Assembly (NCBI RefSeq): GCF_007672725.1
Contig: NZ_VDTC01000003.1
Coordinates: forward strand, 51,245 to 115,244
Length of the DNA: 64,000 nt
From: Corynebacterium aurimucosum ATCC 700975
GTDB taxonomy: Bacteria; Actinomycetota; Actinomycetes; Mycobacteriales; Mycobacteriaceae
Direction: 5' to 3'
Shown: positions 27,802 to 35,555 of the stretch, in pieces
Numbering within the stretch: position 1 is the first letter of the stretch
Layout of the letters: each line of letters opens with the position of its first letter
Notes under the pieces: model-generated
The model's input: only the letters and a program-made list of their open reading frames with translations
Told to the model about the DNA's origin: nothing
Databases searched by the model: none
Program-made: the position numbers and the translations under genes

Positions 27802-28344
27802 CTAACGGCGCGGTGAGATGAAATCGAATCGACACTGGTGGCGCATGACCACGTAGTCGCGGGAGGGCAGCGGTAGTTGGTATTTGCGGGCCACTGCGGC
27901 AAGCCGCTGCGAGTAGTCGCAACGGTCGGCGGGCGGGAGCCAATCGGCCGGCAGAGAATCGGACTTGGCCTGGTTGAGGTTGCGGGCGGTGGCGACGAGG
28001 TTGAGCGGATCGTTAGCAAAGGCCATCTTTTTATCCGGCGGCCAAACTGATGCCCCAAGGTCCCAGGCCGCCGCGAGCGGGAAGACGTGGTCAACTTCCA
28101 CGCGGTCCGGCGCGGGCGCGCAGGCATAGGGATCGTAGAGGGCCCCGTCGATAGTCTGCGCGGCCTTGACGTTGTCCCGTGTTCCAGGTGCCCATCCGCC
28201 GAAGTCTTCCCGTTCATAGCCGGGGACCTCCACGCGCGCGGGCACGGTTGCCACGCCCAGATCAGGTCCGGGGAGGAGGTGATAGCCGCCGTAGACAACG
28301 GTTGCCACGGAGAGGAAGCCTATATAGACCGTGCGCAGGTTCAT
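27802..28344 (-). CDS. Secreted HNH (DUF1524-type) nuclease
   Basis: This is a 180-residue protein with an N-terminal hydrophobic signal or anchor (VYIGFLSVATVVYGGYHLL), then the DUF1524/HNH core: EVDHVFPLAAAWDLGA, FANDPLNLVATARNLNQAKSD and SLPADWLPP. The Asp-His pair with the downstream Asn-x-x-Asn region forms the metal-dependent nuclease site. Similar exported nucleases are common in corynebacteria and probably degrade environmental DNA or RNA for nutrition; that role is inferred. Only 47 bases separate it from the membrane-protein gene downstream. Confidence 0.85.
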   Translation of the reverse strand: MNLRTVYIGFLSVATVVYGGYHLLPGPDLGVATVPARVEVPGYEREDFGGWAPGTRDNVKAAQTIDGALYDPYACAPAPDRVEVDHVFPLAAAWDLGASVWPPDKKMAFANDPLNLVATARNLNQAKSDSLPADWLPPADRCDYSQRLAAVARKYQLPLPSRDYVVMRHQCRFDFISPRR

Positions 28345-28428
28345 GCACTTTTAGACTGCGCGGGGGTGTTCGCGGTTCCCGTATGAGCAGGAAGCCTGTG
28401 AGTGCGCAGAGGGGCTACATGGATGCAG

Positions 28429-28547
28429 TCAAAAGGCACTTCCCAGAAGGCATTAGTAAGAAGGTTTCTTTGGGGGCAAAGACACCTTTTAGAGGCTCGG
28501 ACACGGCGTTCTCGAAGCAAAGGCACCTTTTGGGAAATGCCTTTTGA
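28429..28547. repeat. Complex repeat element with AAAGGCACC boxes
   Basis: The outer arms 28429-28450 and 28526-28547 are inverse complements at 20 of 22 positions. Inside, GCAAAGRCACCTTTT occurs twice as a direct repeat (28476-28490 and 28517-28531). The same core makes the inverted repeat at 24921-25010. Small frames crossing it have no support, and nothing else is seen in 28345-28586. Confidence 0.7.
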
Positions 28548-28582
28548 GTAGCGACCATGTAGAGCCATCCGATCCAATCACA

Positions 28583-28627
28583 AGCGAAACCCCGCCACAG
28601 CAGTAACTGGACTGCTGGAGCGGGGTT
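28583..28627 (-). terminator. Terminator of putP
   Basis: Stem AACCCCGC (28588-28595) pairs with GCGGGGTT (28620-28627), and an inner CAGCAG/CTGCTG stem is separated by two-base bulges. On the minus strand it is followed by TCGCTTG. Confidence 0.75.
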
Positions 28628-28654
28628 CGCGCGTGAGGGGAGAGGGGGAGAGGC

Positions 28655-30217
28655 CTACTTCTGAACCTGCTCCGCTGCCTCCTCGAAGTCCAAGTCATCG
28701 TTCTTCTCAACGAGCTTGGCCAGGCGGGATGCCTCCTCGAACTCCTGGGTGACCTTCTCATCCGGAGCCTTGGTGGCCAGGGAAACGCCGACAGTCACGA
28801 GCAGAGCGGAGATGAAGCCCGGTACCAGCTCGTAGAGGGTATCGCCCAGCGGGCTCATGCCCCAGCCAATCGCAACGACAGCACCGGTGATCATGCCGGC
28901 GATGGCGCCGGTGGAGTTGAGTCGCTTCCAATACAGCGACAGCAGCACCAGCGGGCCGAAGGCGGAGCCGAAGCCGGCCCAGGCGAAGCCGACCAGACCC
29001 AGAATCGAATCCGACGGGTTGATGGCCAACACGGCAGCGATGACGGCGATGGCCACGACAGCGGTACGGGACAGGTTGATCAGGACGTTCTGGCTCGGCT
29101 TTTTCTTGGCGAAGATGAGGTAGAGATCCTCAATGAGGGAGGTGGAGACCACGAGCATCTGGGAGGACATCGTGGACATGATGGCTGCCAGAACGGCGGT
29201 CAGGACCAGACCTGCGAAGAGCGGGTGGAACATAACCTGTGCCATGTCCAGGAAGATGGTCTCGTAGTTCTCCTGGTCAGTGATGGAGTGGCTGGTCTCA
29301 GTGAAGAAAACCGTGCCGGAGAGCGCGACGAAAATAGCACCGATGAGGGAGATACCCATCCAGCTCACACCGTAGAAGCGGCCCGCGCGGGCGTCGGAAG
29401 GCTTACGCAGCGCCATGAAGCGCACGATGATGTGCGGCTGGCCAAAGTAGCCCAAGCCCCAGGCCAGGTTGCCGATGATGACGGCGGCAGACACACCAGA
29501 GAACAAGGAGAAGTAGTCAGGGTTCTCAATTACACCACCGGTGGCGTACGGGTTCTCAGCGGCGAAGCTGAAAATCTCGCCCGGGTTGTCCAAGGAGAAG
29601 AGCACCATGATCGGCACGATGATGAGAGAGGCGAACATGAGCAAACCCTGGACGGTATCGGTGTAGGACACCGCGAGGAAGCCGCCGACGAAGGTGTAGA
29701 AGACCGTCACGGCAGCCACGACGAGCATGCCGACCAAGTAGTCGCCGCCGAAGCTGGACTCGAAGTAGCGGCCGCCGGCCACCATGCCGGAGGAGACGTA
29801 GAAGGTGAAGAAGAAGATGATGATCGCCGCCGCGATAATGCGCAGCAAGCGCGACTTATCGTGCAGGCGGTTTTCAAAGAAGGAAGGAACGGTAATCGAG
29901 TTGCCGGCGATTTCGGAGTAGGAACGCAGACGCGGCGCGACCCACTTCCAGTTGGCCCAAGCGCCGATGAGAAGGCCGATGGCCATCCATAGCTCGGACA
30001 TGCCGGTCAGGAACAAAGCGCCCGGCAGGCCCATGAGCAACCAGCCGGACATATCTGAAGCGCCGGCGGATAGGGCGGCTACGAACGGGTGAAGCCCGCG
30101 GCCGGCGAGAACGTAGTCGTCGTACTCATCCGTCTGCTTGTAGCTCCAGAAGCCGATGGCGGCCATGGCAAGCAGGTAGATGATCATCGCAACGACATAC
30201 CAAGTGGAGTCTTGCAC
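28655..30217 (-). CDS. putP: Sodium/proline symporter PutP
   Basis: From GTG 30217 this is a 520-residue member of the solute:sodium symporter family with about thirteen helices. Family marks include AGRGLHPFVAALSAGASDMSG in the second helix region (given to 20 letters here) and LLMGLPGALF. It imports proline as carbon source or osmoprotectant using the sodium gradient. The longer frame to 30301 is rejected because AAGGAGAG lies five to six bases before GTG 30217 and the family N-terminus (STWYVVAMIIYLLAMAAIG) begins there. The tail carries a charged cytoplasmic extension. Confidence 0.93.
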   Translation of the reverse strand: MQDSTWYVVAMIIYLLAMAAIGFWSYKQTDEYDDYVLAGRGLHPFVAALSAGASDMSGWLLMGLPGALFLTGMSELWMAIGLLIGAWANWKWVAPRLRSYSEIAGNSITVPSFFENRLHDKSRLLRIIAAAIIIFFFTFYVSSGMVAGGRYFESSFGGDYLVGMLVVAAVTVFYTFVGGFLAVSYTDTVQGLLMFASLIIVPIMVLFSLDNPGEIFSFAAENPYATGGVIENPDYFSLFSGVSAAVIIGNLAWGLGYFGQPHIIVRFMALRKPSDARAGRFYGVSWMGISLIGAIFVALSGTVFFTETSHSITDQENYETIFLDMAQVMFHPLFAGLVLTAVLAAIMSTMSSQMLVVSTSLIEDLYLIFAKKKPSQNVLINLSRTAVVAIAVIAAVLAINPSDSILGLVGFAWAGFGSAFGPLVLLSLYWKRLNSTGAIAGMITGAVVAIGWGMSPLGDTLYELVPGFISALLVTVGVSLATKAPDEKVTQEFEEASRLAKLVEKNDDLDFEEAAEQVQK

Positions 30218-30303
30218 TGATCTCTCCTTGAGATTGAGATTAAGAATAGGACTCATCCACGCTAACGAGGCAAAAGGCCCTACCCAACTGAAATTCGGCA
30301 CCT

Positions 30304-30329
30304 TGACCAGTATTTGGTTACCTTGGTCA
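30304..30329. promoter_or_regulatory. Dyad between putP and the SNF2 helicase gene
   Basis: TGACCA at 30304-30309 and TGGTCA at 30324-30329 form a perfect 6-bp dyad with a 14-base spacer, about 90 bases upstream of putP. The regulator is unknown. Confidence 0.35.
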
Positions 30330-30446
30330 CAGCTTAATGTACGGTCTTACTGGTATTACGCCGTTATGTAACGAGACTGTAACAATTGCGAATTTGGGCA
30401 GGAATCGGGAACTTTCTGCAACCCTTTCCCCACAAAGGTGTGCTGC

Positions 30447-30452
30447 TAGACT
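30447..30452 (+). promoter_or_regulatory. -10 box, leaderless SNF2 helicase transcript
   Basis: TAGACT, seven bases (ggcccct), ATG at 30460. The same hexamer precedes argS. Confidence 0.6.
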
Positions 30453-30459
30453 GGCCCCT

Positions 30460-33400
30460 ATGGCTTCTTACCTGCTGCATGGCCTCTGGCTGCCCGTCTC
30501 CGGCCTGAGTCTATGGATCGAACAGGTCGAAGGGCACAAGATCGTCATGCCCTCAGCAGTCCCGGAGGGAACTTTCCCGGATGTGGTCGATACCATCCTG
30601 AGCAAGAAGACCTTCCGCAACCGAGCGCGCGTGTCCCTGCGCACACCGAAGGGCAAGGACCTTTCCCTGATGGTTCCCATGGCCATGTTCGCCCCGGATG
30701 AGGCAGTGGAAACACTGGCCAAACTGGAATACCTCGATACCGATAGCCAGGCGGTTTCGGCGAAACAGCGTGCAGCTATTGCGCCGGACCTCTTGTGGCT
30801 CATCCGCGCCTATCGCGGCCTTTACCGTTTCGTACGGGCCGGCCGCGTGACCATCCGCCTGTCCTATCAAGCAGGCGAGTGGTACCCGATGTGGCAGCTG
30901 GCATCCGGTCTGGGCGAGCGCAGCTGGCTGGCGGAAATGCTGGCTTCTGCGCCCGGCATCCTCTCCATTAATAACCGGGCGCTCTCGGATGATCTGGCCG
31001 ATGAGCTCACGCACTGGATTGCCTATACCCAACTGCGCCCGCAGATCGATGCCCCACGCGCCGCGCCCTGGCACGAATTCGCCCAGGCCTTGCTGAAAAC
31101 CGCGCCGGTCAAGAAGGGGCGCGCCCAGCTGTTGCGTGGGCTTAACGAGTGGAAAGACTCTATTACTTCTGTCGACCTCCAGCTCGTCTTCCTCGTGGAG
31201 GAGCCGCCAAATGATAATGCCTCCGTCGAGGACGCAGCGTGGCCCATCCGCCTGCTGGTGCGCTCTGGCACCGATTCGCCAATGCCGGTGCGGCAGGAGC
31301 AGTTGGATCGGGGGAGCGTCGAGAAGCTGCGGGAGGCCCGCCGCCATGCCTTCGACGTGGCTCCGCGGCTAAAGTACAATTCTGCCCCGGCGAGCCGCAA
31401 TGCAGGTGACTGGGACGTGTACCTGACCACGGAGCAGCTCGTGGATTTTGTCACCCATGACGCCGCTGCCCTGCGCAAGGCCGGTTTCACCGTGCTGCTG
31501 CCGAAGTCCTGGTCCCATATGGAGACCAAGGCCAAGCTGGAAACCACGGAGGTCCGTGATCCGGCCGATGCCGCCACTAAGGCGCACATTGGCATGGAGA
31601 AGCTGTTCAGCTATGACTGGAAGCTCTCGGTGGGTGACACGCAGCTTACCGACGCCGAAATGCACGAGCTCATCTCCTCCAAGTCTGGGCTGATTCGTCT
31701 GCGCGGCGAGTGGGTCATGGCGGATACCCAGGCTCTCAACAAGATCTCGCAGTACATGCGCGAGTTGGCGGACACAGCCCGCAAGCGCGCGTTGAAGGAG
31801 CTGGAGCAGCTCGCTGCGACCGCGGAGATGGCCCGTCAGCTGGAGCAGCCTGGTTGGGAAGAGCTGGTGGCCGAGGTGGAGCGCCGCCGCAAGGAATTCA
31901 ACGAGGGCGAGCAAGAAGAAGCGGTAACGCTTGCAGACTTGCGCGAGATGGCCTTGAAGTCCATGGCGGAGGACCCCGTGGCCTTCACCGGATCCGAGTG
32001 GCATACCTCGCTGCTCGGTGGGATGGATAGTACGGCACCCGACCGCGTGGAGATCCCCGATACGGTCCATGCCGAGCTGCGCGAGTACCAGCGCCGGGGT
32101 GTCGACTGGCTGTACTGGATGTCCCGCAACAACATCGGCGCGGTGCTGGCGGATGACATGGGCCTGGGCAAGACCCTGCAGCTGTTGTCCCTGCTGGCGG
32201 TAGAAAAGGCCGCCCACGAGGCAGAAGGGGAAGCAGAGGCGTGGAAACCCACCCTCGTCGTCGCACCGACCTCCGTGGTGGGCAACTGGGCTAGGGAAGC
32301 CACGCGCTTCGTGCCCGACTTTAAGGTCATGGTGCAACACGGCACCGGGCGCCTGAAGGGCGAAGAGCTGGTCACGGCGGCGCAGAACGCCGATATCGTC
32401 ATCACTTCCTATGGCACGGTAAGCCGTGACTTCCTGACCTTGAGCAAGGTGGAGTGGGACCGCGTGGTCCTCGATGAAGCCCAAGCGATCAAGAACGCCT
32501 CCACGCGCTCCTCCAAGGCCGTGCGCGCCATCCCCTCGCGGCACCGCGTGGCGCTGACCGGCACGCCGATTGAAAACCGCCTGTCGGAAATGCGCTCCAT
32601 CCTGGACTATTGCAACCCCGGGATCCTGGGCTCAGCTTCCTTCTTCCGCAACCACTTTGCCAAGGCCATCGAGCGCGAGGGCAGCGATGTTATGGCGGAG
32701 CGCCTGCGCCTGCTCACCGGCCCGTTTATCCTGCGCCGCCTCAAGACGGACCCGAATATCATCGATGACCTGCCGGAGAAGTCTGAGCAGATCATCACCG
32801 TGCGCATGACGGATGAGCAGGCCGCCCTCTACAAGGCCTTGGTCAATGACGTGGAGCAGGCCCTGGCGAAGAAGAAGGAGGGCATCTCGCGCCGCGGCCT
32901 CATCTTGGCTTCGCTGACCCGCATTAAGCAGATTTGTAATCACCCGGCCCACTTCTTGGCTGATGGCAGCGCTGTCACCATCAAGGGCAAGCACCGCTCG
33001 GGCAAGGTCGAGGAGCTCATGCGGATCATCGACCAGGCCATCGAATCTTCGGAGCGCGTACTGATCTTTACCCAGTACAAGGCCTTCGGCGACGTTCTCC
33101 AGCCTTACCTCTCTGAGCAGCTGGGCTGCGAGATTCCCTTCTTGCACGGTGGGGTGAGCAAGAACCGGCGCGACCAGATGGTGGAGGAATTCCAGGCCGA
33201 TAATGGTGCGCCCGTCATGCTGCTCTCGCTCAAGGCGGGTGGTACAGGCTTGAACCTCACGGCGGCGTCGATTGTCGTGCACATGGACCGCTGGTGGAAT
33301 CCGGCGGTGGAGAACCAGGCCACGGACCGCGCCTTCCGCATTGGCCAGCAGCGCAACGTGCAGGTGTACAAGATGATTACCGCCGGTACCTTGGAGGAAT

Positions 33401-33531
33401 CCATCCAGGACATTCTCGACGGCAAGACGCAGCTGGCCGGGGCCGTCGTGGGCGAAGGCGAGGGCTGGCTCACCGAACTGAGCCCCGAGCAGCTGGCGGA
33501 TCTCATGAGCTATAGGGAACAGGAGAAGTAA
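30460..33531 (+). CDS. SNF2-family helicase (HelZ/HepA-like)
   Basis: This is a 1023-residue DNA-dependent ATPase of the Swi2/Snf2 group. The N-terminal half (1-540) is the extension typical of bacterial SNF2 proteins paired with a SWIM partner. The motor follows: DDMGLGKT with Lys571, DEAQAIKNA from 672, LTGTPIENRL, HGGVSKNRRDQM and the last helicase motif QATDRAFRIGQQR near 955. It should translocate on duplex DNA and remodel protein-DNA complexes. The longer frame from 30337 is rejected in favour of the leaderless ATG. The stop codon abuts the next start (taaatg), so the SWIM protein is translated with it. Confidence 0.93.
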   Translation: MASYLLHGLWLPVSGLSLWIEQVEGHKIVMPSAVPEGTFPDVVDTILSKKTFRNRARVSLRTPKGKDLSLMVPMAMFAPDEAVETLAKLEYLDTDSQAVSAKQRAAIAPDLLWLIRAYRGLYRFVRAGRVTIRLSYQAGEWYPMWQLASGLGERSWLAEMLASAPGILSINNRALSDDLADELTHWIAYTQLRPQIDAPRAAPWHEFAQALLKTAPVKKGRAQLLRGLNEWKDSITSVDLQLVFLVEEPPNDNASVEDAAWPIRLLVRSGTDSPMPVRQEQLDRGSVEKLREARRHAFDVAPRLKYNSAPASRNAGDWDVYLTTEQLVDFVTHDAAALRKAGFTVLLPKSWSHMETKAKLETTEVRDPADAATKAHIGMEKLFSYDWKLSVGDTQLTDAEMHELISSKSGLIRLRGEWVMADTQALNKISQYMRELADTARKRALKELEQLAATAEMARQLEQPGWEELVAEVERRRKEFNEGEQEEAVTLADLREMALKSMAEDPVAFTGSEWHTSLLGGMDSTAPDRVEIPDTVHAELREYQRRGVDWLYWMSRNNIGAVLADDMGLGKTLQLLSLLAVEKAAHEAEGEAEAWKPTLVVAPTSVVGNWAREATRFVPDFKVMVQHGTGRLKGEELVTAAQNADIVITSYGTVSRDFLTLSKVEWDRVVLDEAQAIKNASTRSSKAVRAIPSRHRVALTGTPIENRLSEMRSILDYCNPGILGSASFFRNHFAKAIEREGSDVMAERLRLLTGPFILRRLKTDPNIIDDLPEKSEQIITVRMTDEQAALYKALVNDVEQALAKKKEGISRRGLILASLTRIKQICNHPAHFLADGSAVTIKGKHRSGKVEELMRIIDQAIESSERVLIFTQYKAFGDVLQPYLSEQLGCEIPFLHGGVSKNRRDQMVEEFQADNGAPVMLLSLKAGGTGLNLTAASIVVHMDRWWNPAVENQATDRAFRIGQQRNVQVYKMITAGTLEESIQDILDGKTQLAGAVVGEGEGWLTELSPEQLADLMSYREQEK

Positions 33532-34365
33532 ATGGCACCGAAGAGTCCTGAGGACAACAACGTCATCTACGCCAACTTCGGCACCCGCAAGCGCGTGAGC
33601 ACGCCGGAGGAGGTCAACCGCGTCGACCGCGTGCGAACCATGCAGCCGGCGGCCACGCGCTTGCTCAATTTCATGAACCAGCAGACGGATTCCGGCCGCA
33701 TTCGCCGCGGGCGCCAATACGCCACGGAGGGCCACGTCGTGGGCCTCGATGTGCGCAATGGCGCTGTGCACGGCAAGGTTGCGGGCTCTCAGAACGAACC
33801 TTTCGCGGTGCTCATCCAGGTGCCTTACCGCAATAACGAGGACATCGGGCGGCTGTCGGAGATGTTCGCACGCACCCCCAACTCCGTGGCGAAGGCTAGG
33901 GAGGGCATGCTTGCCGACGCCTCCCTCGACATCCTCATCGCCGAGTACCCCGACGACCTCCGTTTCTCTTGCACCTGTCCCGACCCGGAGTACGTGTGCA
34001 AGCACGTCGTGGCGGTGGCGGACCGACTGGCAGCCCGCATGGACGCTGACCCATCCGTTATCTTCGCCCTGCGCGGACTTGATTTTGCGCGCCTAGAGCA
34101 AGCGGTCATGGAGCAGGCCAAGTCGGCCTCGGAGGACTCTTATTCCGCTTCCGCGGCCTCTGAAATCTCGGCCGAGGAGCGCAATGCCTTGTTCTGGGAG
34201 GGGCGAGAATTGCCGCCCTTGCCGGAGCCGAAAACCGCTCCCGCCGTCGATGATTCCGACCCGGAGTTGCTGCGCAAGGCCATGAGGTCTGTCAGCCATA
34301 CGAACATAGATTTGCTTCGGGCGGTCTCCGATGTCGAGGACCTTTACTATCATCTGACGCACTAG
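33532..34365 (+). CDS. SWIM zinc-finger protein, SNF2 partner
   Basis: This is a 277-residue protein whose SWIM motif is C147-x-C149-x6-C156-x-H158 (CTCPDPEYVCKH), a zinc-binding fold for DNA or protein contact. The N-terminal part (1-140) is conserved among SNF2-linked SWIM proteins, and the C-terminal part is acidic. It starts directly after the helicase stop codon, the usual arrangement in actinobacteria, and is inferred to be an accessory subunit of that helicase. The cellular process is unknown. Confidence 0.88.
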   Translation: MAPKSPEDNNVIYANFGTRKRVSTPEEVNRVDRVRTMQPAATRLLNFMNQQTDSGRIRRGRQYATEGHVVGLDVRNGAVHGKVAGSQNEPFAVLIQVPYRNNEDIGRLSEMFARTPNSVAKAREGMLADASLDILIAEYPDDLRFSCTCPDPEYVCKHVVAVADRLAARMDADPSVIFALRGLDFARLEQAVMEQAKSASEDSYSASAASEISAEERNALFWEGRELPPLPEPKTAPAVDDSDPELLRKAMRSVSHTNIDLLRAVSDVEDLYYHLTH

Positions 34366-34427
34366 ACATTGCCACCCCAGGGGAGAGGCTCAAGTGCCAG
34401 CCCTGGACCACGTTGTAGGGAGCTTGC

Positions 34428-35552
34428 ATGGCCGCGGTCACGTTCATCCACACCTCCGATTTTCAGTTGGGCATGACCCGCTGGTTTTTAAGTCCCGCCG
34501 CGCAGTCGCGCTTTGATGATGACCGCGAAGCAGCGGTCCTGCGGCTAGGGGAGTTGGCTACCGAGACAGGGGCGGAGTTCATCGTCGTGGCCGGTGATGT
34601 GTTTGAGCACAACTCCTTGAACAAATCCACGCTGCTGCGTGCCAAAGACATGTTCAAGCGCCTGCCGGTGCCGGTTTACCTGTTGCCCGGCAACCACGAT
34701 CCGCTCGTGGCGGATTCCATCTTCTTCAACTCCTTCGCGGATAACGTGCACGTCATCGCGGATTCAGAGCCCATCGAGGTGCGCCCAGGCGTGGAAATCG
34801 TCGGCGCTCCCTACCTGTCCAAGCGGGCTAATTATGACCTGGTGCGCCGCGCGCTGGAGCCGCTGCAGCCTGCCGATGAGGGCACGGTTCGCATCGCGGT
34901 GGGGCATGGCCAGGTGGAGTCCCGCGCGGGCGAGGGCGAGAACTCGGACGCTGATACTATCGACCTCTCCTTCGTGGAGGAGTGTCTGGATAAAGGCGTT
35001 ATTGATTATCTGGCGCTGGGGGATACGCACTCCACGGAATCGCTGGGCCGTACCGGCAAGGTGTGGTTCTCTGGCAGCCCGGAGACCACGGCCTTCGACG
35101 ATAGGGAGCGCGAATCGGGCAATGCCTTGGTGGTGACCGTTGAGGGGGAGCGGGTGGACGTCGCCAAGTACCGCGTCGGTCGTTGGGACTTCCGGGCGAT
35201 TGATGCGGACGTTGACTCACTCGAGGAGGTTGAGGCTTTTCTTGCGGAGCTAGACGCCGTGCCGGAGAAGATCCGCACCGCGGTGAAATACAGCCTGCGT
35301 GGCACCGTGGGCCTGAGCGCGCAGGCTCGTCTGGAGCAGGGGCTGGCGGAGCTGGAGGAGGTCTTCGCCTCCCTCAAGCCGCGCAAAAGGACCATGGACC
35401 TGCATCTGGCGCCCTCAGAAGAGGAGCTCAGCGAACTGAGCTTGAGCGGTTATGCCGCTGATGCGCTGGTGGAGCTGCTCGAGGACCTAGATGATCCCAC
35501 CGCCCGCGACGCCGCTAACCTGCTGTTCCGCCTCAGCGCGAAGGGAGCCTAA
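34428..35552 (+). CDS. SbcD/YhaO-like DNA metallo-exonuclease subunit
   Basis: This is a 374-residue calcineurin-like phosphoesterase. Metal-site motifs run in order: HTSDFQLG near residue 5, VVAGDVFEHN, LLPGNHDPL, VGHGQVES and LALGDTHSTE. The first motif has Gln where SbcD/Mre11 usually has His (DxH), a change seen in related YhaO-type proteins. Only a short C-terminal capping region follows. It is inferred to process DNA ends with the ATPase whose gene starts four bases after its stop. TAGGGAG before ATG can be read as a ribosome site or as a -10 box. Confidence 0.87.
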   Translation: MAAVTFIHTSDFQLGMTRWFLSPAAQSRFDDDREAAVLRLGELATETGAEFIVVAGDVFEHNSLNKSTLLRAKDMFKRLPVPVYLLPGNHDPLVADSIFFNSFADNVHVIADSEPIEVRPGVEIVGAPYLSKRANYDLVRRALEPLQPADEGTVRIAVGHGQVESRAGEGENSDADTIDLSFVEECLDKGVIDYLALGDTHSTESLGRTGKVWFSGSPETTAFDDRERESGNALVVTVEGERVDVAKYRVGRWDFRAIDADVDSLEEVEAFLAELDAVPEKIRTAVKYSLRGTVGLSAQARLEQGLAELEEVFASLKPRKRTMDLHLAPSEEELSELSLSGYAADALVELLEDLDDPTARDAANLLFRLSAKGA

Positions 35553-35555
35553 ACC

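Noticed and set aside
28341-28577. 78-residue minus-strand frame
   Set aside because: It lies across the repeat element and putP terminator, with no start signal or homologous pattern recognised.
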